64,000 nt of DNA from Fennellomyces sp. T-0311 (lineage: Eukaryota; Mucoromycota; Mucoromycetes; Mucorales; Lichtheimiaceae). The notes under the pieces are model-generated. The model was given only the letters and a program-made list of their open reading frames with translations, searched no databases and was not told where the DNA came from. Shown in pieces: positions 23,451 to 35,573 of this stretch (positions within the stretch are counted from its first letter, which is position 1; each line of letters begins with the position of its first letter). A program made the position numbers and the translations under genes. The DNA is taken from the NCBI GenBank assembly GCA_025266875.1, contig JALLLT010000008.1, forward strand, positions 62,001 through 126,000. The letters are read 5' to 3'.

Positions 23451-25219
23451 ATGTCTTTCCTCCGTGCTCGTCTTCCTCAGATTGCTCGATCGGTGTCGTT
23501 GGTCGGCCGTCAGGCACCTTTTGTTGCTCGGTAAGGCCAAAACGCTTCTATATAACTCAGATCCACCCAACTGACACCAATACTAGCAAGTACTCGTCCA
23601 TGACTTACTCGGTTCCTACTGTCTCGGACACTCCCCCTACCTCGCTCCAGTCGTTCACTGAGGAAGAACTCATGCTCAAGGATACCGGTAAGCAAAACAC
23701 GCGCATTGGCTTTGTACTTTTTTCTAAACCCGACACGCCCTCCCTTTAGTTGCCCGTTTCGCTCGTGAGGTTGTTGCTCCCCGGGTACGCGACATGGATG
23801 AAGCTGAAGTTATGGACAAGGATATCATCAAATCTATGTTTGAGAACGGTGTAAGTAAAAAAAAAAAAAAAAACTTTCTTTTCACGTGTGCCATATACTG
23901 ACATAATCTTAAACTAGTTGATGGGTCTTGAGACGGAAGCCGATTTTGGCGGCGCCGAGGTCTCATTCACTGGTGCCGTCCTTGCCGTCGAAGGTAATTC
24001 TCGTTCTTTTCGTGACCTCCAAGTATCATTTAACTTATCATTGCCCTTGCAGAACTGGCCAAGATCGACCCTTCGATTAGTGCCTTGTGTGACATTCACG
24101 TAAGCAGGAAACTACAAACATAGAACTCGCTGTCTAATATGTTTCTCTTCTTATGACAGAACACCTTGACCAACACTGTTATCCGCAAGTGGGCCAACAA
24201 GGACCTCAAGGAGAAGTACTTGACTCGCCTTGCCACTGACACCGTTGGCAGTTTCTGTATCTCGGAAGCTGGTGCCGGTAGTGATGCCTTTGCTCTCCAA
24301 ACCCGTGCCGAAGATAAGGGCGATCATTACGTCTTGAACGGTGGTAAGATGTGGATCAGTAACTCGGGTGAAGCTGAAATCTTTGTCATCTTTGCCAACG
24401 CGTAAGTTTAAAATTTTTGATTATGTAACGTGTGTTTTTTATATATATATTGATGACATGTATACAGTGACCCATCCAAGGGCTACAAGGGTATCACTGC
24501 CTTCATTGTTGAGAAGGAATGGGGTGTTGAAATTGCCAAGAAGGAAAAGAAGCTCGGTATCCGCTCGTCCTCGACCTGCGTCCTTAACTTTGACGACGTC
24601 AAGGTTCCCAAGGAGAATGTCCTTGGTGAAATCGGCCAAGGCTACAAGTACGCCATTGACTCTTTGAACGAAGGCCGTATTGGTATTGCTGCCCAGATGA
24701 TCGGTGCTGCTCAGGGTGCTTACGAAATTGCTCTGCCTTATTTGTTCGAGCGCAAGCAGTTTGGTAAGCCCATCGGTTCTTTCCAGGCTATGCAGCATCA
24801 GTTCGCTCAAGGTAATTGGGGTTTCCTTGCAAAAGAAAATATGACTAAGGCTTTTTTTTCTTTTTAGTTGCTGCTGAGATTGAGGCTGCCAAGTTGATGA
24901 CTTACAACGCCGCTCGTTTGAAGGAAGAAGGCAAGCCCTTCGTCATGGAAGCTGCCATGGCCAAGTTTGTTGCCGCCAAGGTCGCTGAACGTGCTACCAG
25001 CTATGCTGTTGAATGGATGGGTGGCAACGGCTTTGTCCGTGAAACTGGTGTTGAAAAGTTCTACCGTGACGCCAAGATTGGTTCGATCTATGAAGGTATT
25101 TTGTTGCTTTTGGGAGGGAGCTTTAAGGAGGCAAGGCTGTTTAACATACAATTTTTATAGGCACCAACAACATGCAGTTGGAAACCATCGCCAAGATCAT
25201 CTCTACCAAGTATAAATAA
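23451..25219 (+). CDS. Mitochondrial short/branched-chain acyl-CoA dehydrogenase
   Basis: Nine exons: 23451-23530, 23587-23687, 23750-23850, 23918-23993, 24053-24099, 24160-24401, 24468-24811, 24868-25095, 25161-25219. Total 1278 nt, 425 residues. The basic, Arg-containing start ([15 protein letters not shown]) is a mitochondrial targeting peptide. The FAD signature [12 protein letters not shown], the [12 protein letters not shown] segment, the [20 protein letters not shown] helix and the C-terminal [13 protein letters not shown] are typical of the SCAD/SBCAD branch. The catalytic base is the Glu in IYEGTNNMQ. It oxidises short or 2-methyl-branched acyl-CoA in beta-oxidation or isoleucine breakdown, passing electrons to ETF. 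The exact chain preference cannot be read from motifs alone. Confidence 0.93.
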
Positions 25220-25696
25220 GTGTATTTTCTAAACTTATAGATATTTCCTTCATACTTGTACATTTTCCCACCACACCCTTGCCATATTTTTGTGTACGAT
25301 TCCCCCAATCTTTTATTTTGAGAGTTGAGAAAGAAACAAATAAAGAAAACTGGTATAGTTCTCTTTTATTTACGGGCGATTGCATACCGAATGTCTTATC
25401 CCAGGCGTAATTATCTTTTAATGGAAGCAATGGGGGTGTGTCGTCAGGTTATACTCATATAAAGTAGAGAATCTCCCCCGCCGCCCTGCTATCTTATATG
25501 ATGGTTAAAACTTGTGTTGTTATCGCATCATTGGAATATGCAGCCGGTTTTTTTTTCTTTTTGTTGATTTCTCACGAATTGCGACATATTGCGAACAAGT
25601 CGTGGTCAACTGGAATCCCACGATGGCCCTGTCAAGGCCTCGTTCCGAGGACGCGTATGTGGGAAAACCAAGTCAATGACAAGTGGCAAGAAAAGT

Positions 25697-25704
25697 TATA
25701 TATA
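25697..25704 (+). promoter_or_regulatory. TATA box of the NmrA-like gene
   Basis: TATATATA lies 49 bp before the chosen ATG at 25746, which argues against a start further upstream. Confidence 0.55.
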
Positions 25705-25745
25705 TGCAAGAGCGTTTTGTCCCAGAAAACGATGTCTATCTCAAG

Positions 25746-26828
25746 ATGTCTTCTCAAAAGCTTATCTGCATTACCAACGTCGATTCTTTCATTGGCTACG
25801 CCGTTGCCTGCCGTCTTTTGGAGGAGCGCGAGCAACTCAGTCTTCGTGTCCGATGCCTTTGCCGTGACCGCACGGGTCTGGAGCAACTGGAGCAAATGGG
25901 AGGCGAGATCATGCAAGTCAACTATCAAGACGAACAAAAAATCCGCGAGTGTGTGAAGCAAGCCCAATGCGTGTTTCTGATTCCAGAACACTCGTCCCAA
26001 CGCATCCAGGAAGCCGAGAACGTGATTAAGGCTGCCAAACAGGAAAACGTGGAGCACATGGCGCTCAAGTCCTGGTAAGTTAAAGCCCCCTCCTCCTTTC
26101 TTTGATCTATATATTGTTTATATTGACAAATGCTGTTTCGAAAAAGGATTGGTCTTGATCATGTCAAGGAGGAGCGCGAGAAGTTCCGCCACTTGCACGA
26201 GTACCACCAGATCGAGGAGAAGGTCAAGCAGGAGTTCAGCGGTCAGAAGCATTGCATCATTCGAATGCCTCTGATGAACCAGTTCTTCTACTTTATGACG
26301 CCCATGGCTGAGCAGAAGAAGGCCCTGTGCTTGCCTACCAAGCAGGACGCCAAGTGGGGCACGATCGATTTGCGTGACAGTGTGGATGCCATTGCCAATT
26401 TGGTCCGCGAAGGCATGCGACGCTCGGTTTACGAGAAGCAGTTACTTCGCTTCACGCCCAGTGAGAACATGAGAAGCAGCGATATCGCGCGTGGCATGGC
26501 GGTCGCTCTGGACAAGAGCCCTGAGGAGGTCAAGTTCAAGCAGATCGAGATGCAAGAGTGGCAGAAGTATATGCACCAGCTTCGCGACGACAAGCGCTTC
26601 AAGGAACGCCCGCGCGGCGAGGAAGGCACGGAGAAGCCCTACACGATGCCGATTGGTCGCTATCTTGTGGACGAATGCGTCAAGGAACTGGGCGAGTGGC
26701 TCGAGCTGGCGTCGCGTGGCAAGCTGGATGTCACCTCCAAGGACTTGCAAGAGGTGCTGCAGCACGAGCCCAGAGACTTGCAAGAGTACTTTAAGAGCAA
26801 CCGCGACCAGTTCCGTCGCTTCCGCTGA
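25746..26828 (+). CDS. NmrA-like NAD(P)-binding family protein
   Basis: Exons 25746-26074 and 26147-26828, 336 residues. The fold is that of atypical short-chain dehydrogenases: N-terminal beta-alpha-beta (LICITNVDSFIGYAVACRLLEE), then CVFLIPEHSSQRIQEAENVIKAAKQENVEH, and a middle part with IIRMPLMNQFFYFMTPMAE. The dinucleotide motif has lost its first glycines (NVDSFIG in place of GxTGxxG) and no YxxxK pair is evident, so it is more likely a redox-sensing or regulatory protein, like NmrA, than an enzyme. The C-terminal 100 residues are charged and helical (RPRGEEGTEKPYT, DLQEVLQHEPRDLQEYF). An in-frame upstream ATG exists, but the TATA box supports this one. Confidence 0.72.
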
Positions 26829-27008
26829 TGTAATTTAGGGAGTAAGGGACGGTTTGCGAGCAGTATAGCCAGTGCTCCCGTTCATCAATAAAAAGCAAGT
26901 TTGCTTGTTGTTGCTCTTCCCAAATGCGCCGGTCTTTTTACGGTTTGTTGCATCGAAGGAGGGGGGGAGTGAGAGGGCGTGCGAGGCGTCGATCGACATG
27001 AAACCGAA

Positions 27009-27016
27009 TATAAATA
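27009..27016 (+). promoter_or_regulatory. TATA box of the NDT80-like gene
   Basis: TATAAATA lies 121 bp before the proposed ATG at 27137 and is followed by a long pyrimidine tract. Confidence 0.5.
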
Positions 27017-27136
27017 AGTTTTACCTGCACCTCTCTTTTTCTATCCCTCCCCTTTCCCCCAAAAGTTCTCTTTCTTTTCCATAATACGTTCTTTTTGCCT
27101 TGAGCCCGCCTTTTTGCCCACCTCCCTTTACTTGAC

Positions 27137-28469
27137 ATGACCCAATCGCCTCCTGCTGTCATGGCAGTGCCCAGCCATCATCATCATCGATCGCACTCGA
27201 TGCCCTTGGCAATGAACCAGGACGAGTAAATAAGATGGCGAGGCATGCTTGCTGATACATGGACTCACACTCTTTCGTCGTACCAGATCCATCAGTCGAA
27301 CCAAAGTGCCCAGCAAAAGCCGGTTTGCCTTCGCGTTTGTAAATCACGGTGTATTGATAGAAACCCGTTCAGCTGACTGTTGATTCTTTCCAGCAGCCCA
27401 AGGACAATGCCGCGGCCCAAACGGTCTGCTTGCGTGGATGACAGCGAGGCCGGGTATATTTTTGGTGCGACGCAGATGCATGAACGCTTGTACACCGACC
27501 AAGACGAGTTAAGTTCCTTTTGCCCCTTTCGTTCGTATGCTCTTTCGTATTAAAGCGGGTAGAAATAAAGGTGTGGAGTCGAAATCCAATGCAAAGTGGA
27601 CCGCGGGTTCTTTCTGGCCGAGAACAAGTGGACGTGCTATCGACGCAACTACTTTCAACTGACAGGCACGTTTGTGGTAACACGCAACGGGCCATACCAT
27701 CTCAACAGCAAGCGCGTCCGACACTTTTACTTTAGGCTGAGCGGGCGACAGCTTGAAGCCGAGCTCCAGGTCAAATTGATCCAGCTGACTCCCAAGCGCG
27801 ACAAGGGGCCTCAAAACGACCCACCGCTCCTGGCCATTCAGCCGATCACCGTCTCCCCATTCGGGACTCCGCCCATCGTTTCAGGAGAAAGTGCCATGGC
27901 CACCGCCGCGACCTTTGAGCGCATCCAATTCAAATCCGCCACCGCCAATAACGGCAAAAAGCGGGCGTCGCAGCAGTTTTTCGTTCTTGTTGTGGACTTG
28001 CTGGCCGAGCTCGACAACGGGGAACGCGTGCTCGTCGCAAGCGCACAGTCGATGCCATTGGTCGTGCGTGGTCGCAGCCCAGGCCATTACGCAGATAGTG
28101 GCCGTCGAAAAGTAGCCCATCCTCCCCAACAGCAGCCCTCGCCAGCCGAATGGACTCCTTCTTCCTCTTATTACGCTGCACCTCCACCTCCTCCGATCAT
28201 TCCTCATCCAATAATGCCAACACAACACGTTGACTACTACTTTGCGCCCCATGGCCGGTCGCAGAGCGCCAACATGCCGCTCATCGTAAACCCGCCGCGC
28301 TGGGACTTTTCCCCGTCATCGTCTACGTCATCGGGGCAGCTCGAAGACGGCATGTACGATACCAAGTTCTTTCACTGCTACCCCTCCTACTCCGCCGCGC
28401 TCTCCGGTAAGATACATATTTGTGTAATGCCCGACAGCATTGCTTACATTTCTTGCACCAGATGACTAG
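27137..28469 (+). CDS. NDT80/PhoG-type DNA-binding transcription factor
   Basis: The core exon 27571-28406 and the last exon 28462-28469 (stop TAG) are firm. Exon 27394-27507 upstream, with FGATQMHERLYTDQDE, joins in frame. The first exon 27137-27225 carries a His-rich start. A 48-nt exon 27287-27334 is possible but uses a weak GTTTGT donor; skipping it also keeps the frame. The NDT80/PhoG DNA-binding domain is clear: VDRGFFLAENKWTCYRRNYF, FERIQFKSATANNGKKRASQ, FFVLVVDLLAEL and SMPLVVRGRSPGHY. Ndt80 drives meiosis in yeast; relatives such as Vib-1 control nutrient and incompatibility responses. The Pro-rich tail after it may activate transcription. The target process here is unknown. Confidence 0.85.
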
Positions 28470-28577
28470 ACCACGAGACCCCCGCTCTCCACTCTACTCT
28501 CGCTCTTATGTAATCTTATTATATTATGGCCAAGACAGCATATTCTATACAAGTGTTTTTTATTCAAAACTCTAAAT

Positions 28578-28602
28578 TATATATATATATATATATATAT
28601 TA
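28578..28602. repeat. (TA)n microsatellite
   Basis: A pure TA run between the convergent stops of the NDT80-like and AFG1 genes. It may supply A/T-rich polyadenylation signals for both. Confidence 0.6.
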
Positions 28603-28617
28603 TATTATGTACATTTA

Positions 28618-30207
28618 CTACGTGCTCAGATCCTTCTGCACCCATTCTTTGCTCTGCATCTGCACCAGGCGCGACAATGCACGCTGGAACGCAAACGCCT
28701 CTTCCTGCCCAGAGAACAGCGGCGACTCGATGTCTTGAACGTTCAAATCATCCATCATCATGCGCATACCAGCATCCATCTCCTCGGCTCCTTCTGACGC
28801 ATTGAAAATTTCCATAAAGTTGCTCTCCGCGCTGGCAATCAGCGTGACGTGCGACTCGTACATGGCGTCGATCAGCGTAATGAATCGACGGGCCATGGCA
28901 CGATGCTTCATGGTCATGCGCGGGATATCCGTCAGGATGACGGTGTGGAAGTTTTGGACAATCTGCAGGTAATCCGCGGCACTCAACGGCTTGTCACAGA
29001 CATCGGCAAAGGTCACGCGCGCCACACCATCGGCCTGTGCGGGAATGGTCAATGAGCGCTCCAAAAAGGTCAAGGTCATGGGCTTCATGGGCTTGTTGTG
29101 GGTAACCAGACGTGTCAGTTGATCGATCTTTTGGTGGGTTTCTTGATTTAAGGGGTAAAAGTAGGTCTTTGTCATTTCGCGCTCGATTTGACGATAGTCG
29201 GTGCCTGAATCCAGACACAACACGTTGCACTGTGTCATAAGCAGGTCAATGCACGGCAGGAATGATTGTCGCTGGATACCGTTTTGGTAAAGCTCGGTCG
29301 GATGGCGATTCGATGTTGTGACAAGCACAACGCCGCGATCAAACAGCTCTGTAAACAACTTGCGAAGTATCATGGCGTCAGCAATATCCGTCACTTGGAA
29401 CTCGTCAAAGCACAGCACGTAAGCGCCCTTGACCAGGTCATCGGCAATTGGCCCCAGTGGGTTCGGCAACGTCGGCTGCGCTGTCTTGATCGCATGGATA
29501 CGCGCATGCACATCCAGCATAAATGCATGAAAATGCACTCGCCTCTTGCGCTGGATCGGCAATGTGTCATAGAACAGATCCATCGTCATGGTCTTGCCCG
29601 TGCCCACCGATCCGTACACGTACAGCGACTTGGGCATGCCCGACGGCGGCTCGTGCTTGGTTGGTGCAGGTTGCTTCTTCTTATTAAGCCACTTGGCAAA
29701 CTACGCCTGTCCGTTTAATTATCATGCATTGCTACGGATCGCCACTGCTTACCGATCGAAACAACGTTTCGTCCTCCGGGCTGTCGTATACTTCTTCTTC
29801 GACAGCTGTGCGCAAAGCTTTGGCTTGTGGCGGTGTGTAGTGCTGCAATTCGTGCCACAGTTGATCCAGCTGCTGGATGATCGCTCGTTGATGTTTGTCA
29901 GCTCGAACAGGCCCGCCCGACGAGGTCAGCGCATCGTAGCGTTCGATAGGCGATACTAATCCGACCTGTGAGCTATCGTGTTTATTGGATCCGCCGCGTA
30001 CTTACAGAGTTTTTTCGATGCCACTTCAGGAGCAGGCACTGCTGCAGACGACGACTGCATTCGATGGCACATGGAAGGATTCGTCCGTGCATTGACCAAC
30101 GGCCGTCTCATTACTGCTGCTTGGTGCATTGTGCGCATTACTGGCCTGCTCATGGACCGGCCATGCAGCATGCATCGAATGTCATTTTGAACAGCTCTTC
30201 GAAACAT
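28618..30207 (-). CDS. AFG1: AFG1/LACE1-type mitochondrial AAA ATPase
   Basis: Exons 30207-30006, 29955-29753 and 29700-28618, 495 residues. The N-terminus [19 protein letters not shown] is a basic mitochondrial presequence. The ATPase core shows Walker A GSVGTGKT (about 164-171), then [15 protein letters not shown], Walker [16 protein letters not shown], and the [16 protein letters not shown] region, all diagnostic of the AFG1 family. In yeast and mammals the protein helps clear misassembled respiratory-chain subunits in mitochondria. It is convergent with the NDT80-like gene, with 148 bp between stops. The first intron acceptor (TTAG before TATCG) was picked over CACAG because only it keeps the frame. 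Confidence 0.92.
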
Positions 30208-30321
30208 TTTCGTTGTGAGAAAAAAAAAGGACGTAGTGTGGGGTCACCACTAACACAGAACTTCCAGGGGCGCTTCAAAATACAGTTTCGGCTTTATTAA
30301 TTGCCGATGCTTTCTTAGTAC

Positions 30322-33103
30322 TCACTCGAGATAAACGTCTCGCCTTGGAAATATGTGTTGTCCCATCAACGTCGCTACCGTCTCTGCCATGGATTCCTGC
30401 AGCAGTATAATCTCCACAGTTCCTGCAGCACACGCGTGCCAGTACATAAGTGCCTCGAAGTTTGCTCGATCTGGCTCCAGGTCCCGGTACTTGCTTTGCC
30501 AGTTCGTCAGATGGTGTTGGTGAAGCATTTGTCGCGCTAGTTCGGCCGTGGGCATTTTCGCCGGCAATGATGTACGTGTACATAGTGAACCCGCCAATGT
30601 AAACAAATACAAATGGACCGTCGATGCCATCTCTTGACGATATGCAGCTGTGGGCGCCACAATCTGCTTACGTACCGTGGGCGTGATCATTCTCTGTGCA
30701 TTTTTGTTTATCAGTTTTGATGGTGTCACAAGGTTTTAGTGCGAAATAATTACTTGCGCTTCGTAAACATGCTGGATCCAGTACAGTACCCGCTTTTCAA
30801 GCTCTAGAATTTGGCCGTATTCTTTGATCGGAAACGGTGCCTTGGTTGGTCGGGCTTCGGATGCTGCTAATCCAAGCATTTGCTTGGTCATGGCACATTG
30901 CCGCTCCAGTTCCCGCTGACTTTGGCAGATTTTGCTGCTTGAGCTAATGTAGCTTGGTGATAAAATATTGTCTTGGCATACAAGAGAGGTTACTTCTGCA
31001 TATTGGATCCCCGTGTCGATTAATAGCTGGCTCAGGTGGCGTACAAGTAACTTTCGAGCCCACGTTGGCCAAAAGATTTGCTCGATTCCCATCACGACGA
31101 GAACAGCCACTACAGCCGTTAGAATTCGCTTCCACAATGGCTCGATTAAAGTTTCGTCAAATAAATCTGTGAAGCCTGCTGACACGATCACCGCCATCGT
31201 CAGCAGCGAGATCATGCCGATCCGTGGATATCGTGTGCCCAAATGAACGTACCACATTGGCATTTGGAAAACAAACACCACAACAGCCAACGCATATGGA
31301 TTTTCGTTGCGATGTGCAGCGAGCAATACAATATAACCGCACACGGCTCCAATAACAGTTGCTACAATACGAAAGAAGCACTGAAGAGCCGTTGCACCAA
31401 TAGTTACGTTTGATACAACCATAGCCGATAACAATGCCCATTGTCCATGATTATTCTACACATTGTATTAACGCATATTAGCTCTCACAGTACCAAGTGC
31501 TTTGACGTTACATACATCATAAATATGATTAATACCAGGAATTGGCAGCCATGCCATAAGAGCCAAAAGTTCTGCCGTCACGGTAAACTTGAGCGCGTAA
31601 CGCGTAGGTCCGTATTGCAGAAACTTGCTCAGGCGATACAGCCAACGATTCCAAAAGTGACGACCTGGTCGGTGTTGCAAAGGCACTTGGCTTAGAACTT
31701 TTTTTTCGATCTCTTCAAATTCTTTTGCACGTTGATCCAACATCACTTGCTCCTCGGGAGTGCGATTGCCTGAGGGTGGGCGACTGAGCCATTGGCGTAG
31801 CGAAATTTGCGGCCAAAATACCGTCCATTTTGATTTCTTCTTCTGTAACAATTCGTCCACATGTTTTTCCAACTGAACCATATCCTTTCCAAATGCAGTC
31901 AGAGTGTATAGGATGGTATAGACCAGAAAGTGTTCTTCCATTGGCGCTTCGTGTTCAAACTCGTCATGGAGGGTTATTAGGACTCGTCGATGCAGTTCTT
32001 CAAGAGTTTCTTGTAAAGATACATGGCCTGTTTGCGGTCCCATAAACGATGCCGGAATAGCGCGTTGTTGAGCCATTGTATGTTGTAGCTGTTCAAGAGC
32101 CCGTATACATGTTGAAAGAAATTCCTGTGTTGTGGGTGTTATCGACGCATGAAGTCGCGAGATGTGCTTGTATGCTGGCTTCTCCACCAGGGTTCGCTCT
32201 GAGTCGTAAAGTTCGTGCTGGACTTGATGGCGGACCATGATACGCTGGGCTCGTTCCAGTGCTAATGACATACCATAGATATGATTTGCCAAGCGTTCCA
32301 TGGAGTGAGTCAGTGGTTTGTACCATGCCGGTCTATAGTTGGATATGACGATTTCGTACTTGGCCTCACGTTGTGCCTTTTGCATCGCATCTGTGGCGAT
32401 CTTCAGCTTGTCATGGGAAACCGTTTCTTCAGCAGAGTATTGTGCTAGTGCCTGGCGTAACGCTATGAACATGTTACCAAGGGATGTCCTAATAATTGCT
32501 TTCTTCAGCCATAAATTCATTTTTGTATACTCATTAGTCAACCTACTCAGAGGCTTTGGCTGCTGTCTCCGGCCACAGACACAGATTAACGACTAATGCA
32601 ACACCGCATCCAATAATGAGCGGATAGACGATACCCGCAGGTAGCATCACGTCAAATTGCGTCACATATATGTCTCTCGTGAAGCAGAAAAAGGGCAATG
32701 GCATCGATTGAAGGGCCGCCAGGAACAATCGCGGGTACTTGACACGGTAGTATGAGACTCCAAAAACACATACGAAGAATGCCAATGATGCGATCACAGC
32801 AGCACCGTTTCTGTAAAGTCCATCGCCAAGGTGACTATTGTATAGCGTCAAAAGGTATGTGATGGTGCTGCAAAATATAGCAGCAGGAATCAAAACAATG
32901 AGATTGAGTAGCAGTTCACTGATCTGTCCGCCTGCTGTGCCTGCAGCGTTAAAAAACAGCGTGGCGAGGATTAAAATGTAGGGTACATAGATAAATATCT
33001 GTAGTACATCAGGTATCAGGAGTAAGATTGTCGTGATTTCATATGCAATTGCGCATTTGATCACTTTTTTGCACAGTGGTTTGTTTAGGCTTATGGAGAG
33101 CAT
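30322..33103 (-). CDS. DUF2421/FUSC-type integral membrane protein (putative anion or aromatic-acid exporter family)
   Basis: Exons 33103-32547, 32488-31516, 31455-30754 and 30693-30322, 867 residues. An N-terminal set of hydrophobic spans (YEITTILLLIP, FIYVPYILILATLFF, LLNLIVLIPAAIFC, AAVIASLAFFVCVFG) is followed by a long charged cytosolic helix region. A second set of spans follows (GATALQCFFRIVATVIGAVCGYIVLLA, ALAVVVFVFQMPMWYV, MISLLTMAVIVSAGF) with conserved FDETLIEPLWKRI and FWPTWARK. This is the layout of fungal proteins related to bacterial aromatic-acid exporters, with the DUF2421 C-terminus. The substrate is unknown. The first ATG in the open frame was taken as start. It lies 115 bp upstream of the AFG1 gene on the same strand. 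Confidence 0.82.
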
Positions 33104-35573
33104 AAAGACATGGATATGTAAAAACAAATTGAAAAAAGCACATATAGGTTATTTCGCACGATGCATAGTTCTTAGTCGGAGGGTAGAATTATTCACCCGC
33201 TTTCAACTCGGATCAGACCGATTCCCATCTTTTTCCCAACATTCTGTTTGTGAAATCAATTCCACACACATCTATAAATGTATAGATAGTACCCCAGCAT
33301 GAATAACTCTTTACTTTAGGGGAGCAACGAAAAATCTAGAATATAGGCTAAATTTATGCGTTGATGGCCATTTACATCCTTGTTCCACAGTTGCTTAGTG
33401 ACGTAATATAAAAGAAGAATGGCAACTTAAACTTGTTTCAGTATAAGTCAGCTGGAAGCGAGCATATCAACGAATCATCATACTCGAATGTCAGTTCATA
33501 CCATTTGATATTTCGCCTATGCACAATGGAATCACTTTGAATGGCTTGTTGAAGTAATATACGTATATCATGTCACCTCCTCTACTACTCTAGTACCTAT
33601 TTAATTGAAAAATGCAGTCAACATCACGTGAATTATCAAAAGTGTAGTAAAATATATGTTGCAAGCGCTCAGTGGGACTTTGTAACTACTTTTGCACAGT
33701 ATATGTACCATATCTCCCCAGCAGTAAACATGTGATCCCGGATTTTAGCAATAAAAAAGCACCATTTGTCTTATTCGGCGACAGCGCCACATATTTTCAA
33801 TGAGAGATATGTTCCGCAAATCCTAAAATGTGCAAAAGTATATGCAGGCATGTGCGCTTATAGTTTTGAAAACCGTGTATTAGTAACATCGATAGGAATA
33901 CCAAGATAGTTGATGTTCGAGACCGAGGGAATCACATTGTTAGTACTACCGCCACAGGGCACATACCTGTTGCTACTTACCCAAAGTCGCATGGGTACAG
34001 AACTTGTGGCACAGCAATACCAAGGAATCTTCAGAAGTCGTAAAGTTAAACAGCGGAAATCGACATGAACTAGAGGTCTAGCTTAGCATTCGATTTTCTG
34101 AGGAAGCGAGACCTATTTTGCATCAGCGACAAAGGGTTTGCAAAATATCTACGAGAGAACAATCTCTTAACATGATCTGGATGGAACAACATTTCCAGAA
34201 GGCTATGACGAAAGAGGGCACTAAATCTGGGATTTGACTTTCACGGTTATCGTTTCACAATGCGTATCCATTAATCTTATGGGTCCAATGCTTATATCAG
34301 CCATTGTGAACAGTCTGGCCCGGCGGCACATATCCACAAAAGAAATACAGTAGGTCCATTACTATCACTTATTTATACTTTCTTCTCCCACATATGTCTG
34401 TGCCATCGTGATTTGCATTCGTGAATCCCGCTGGCGAATGGTCATCCGCCTTTTTCCAAGACAATCCAAACCAGTTTTCTACCATATAGCGGTTAGCATG
34501 TCGGACATGCGGTGTTTATGTGTTTCGTATTTATGCAACAAGTAATTCGATAGTGTATGTGATCACCTATGCACAAATGAAATCCGTATGATCAAATTTG
34601 GAATGCGTAAACGATAGTGAAAACCAAAGACCGCAAAAGAAAATTAAGCAGAGTAAATTAGGGTATTCCCAATTAGAAGCCGTTCCTATCTCGATTGTGC
34701 GGTGCACAAGTAAAAAGAATCCAGGTAGAAGATCAAATAGAGTTATGTGGCAATGCCATGATAACGTATATGGAAATATAGTAGCGGCGCACAGCCCACT
34801 TGTAAGGTACCCAGGATTATATGAAGAGTTTCGGAAGCCTTCGGCTAATTAAGTTAATTAAACGCGTATGGGTGCATCGGATCTGATATGAGTCTGTAAA
34901 TGACGTTTATATCAATATGCAAGTAATAACTCCTATTCTCAGGAGGAATTTGCATACTCGTTTCGAAAACATTGAAGCATGGTTGTGCCCGGACATATGG
35001 AATGAGCAGGTGATACCATCGGATATCCCATCAATGACCCGGAATATGCCGTAGATTAACAAATTAAGCATTACAAGGGTAAGTTGGAGTGGTCAGGACG
35101 TAAGCTACATAGGTGTAACGTACCCAGCAATGTTTGATGCATGAATCTTTTTTGCGCACGGACAACTGAGGGTGTTGCCTAAATGATATCCATGCTTCTA
35201 AAACAGATAGTGCGGACGGTCACAGGGCCATGTGGTTGCTGCGAGGTGTTGCCGTCTTGGTTGGTATCCAGGCGACAACGATGACAACGGCGACGGGGGC
35301 GGAAGAAAAGGACTCAAATGTGTGACCCATTTATGTCACGATCGATGCAAGGTCCCATGATCAAATCAAGTGGTGACACCTTGTACAGATGACGCTACAA
35401 GAAGCAGGCGAGAGTGTTGGAGGTGCGGGGGGGCGTGTAGGACAATGGTGGGACCATCTGGTTTCTTTTTTTTATTGGACGAAGAGAAAGACTATACATA
35501 GAAAGGAGATATATATTATAGACAGACACACACAGAGAGAGAGTCACTCAGACAGGCAGAGCGCGAGAGATGG
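33104..35573. other. AT-rich gene-poor stretch, 2.5 kb
   Basis: No convincing gene. Most open frames are under 85 codons and look random. The part 33300-34900 is strongly AT-rich. A tRNA-like fragment occurs near 34490 (see rejected items). Confidence 0.5.

Noticed and set aside
34485..34545. tRNA-like sequence (TAGCGGTTAGCATGTCGGACATGC)
   Set aside because: The A-box-like part is suggestive, but there is no matching acceptor stem and no proper T-loop (GTTTCGTATTT only). It could be an old tRNA or SINE fragment, not a functional tRNA.
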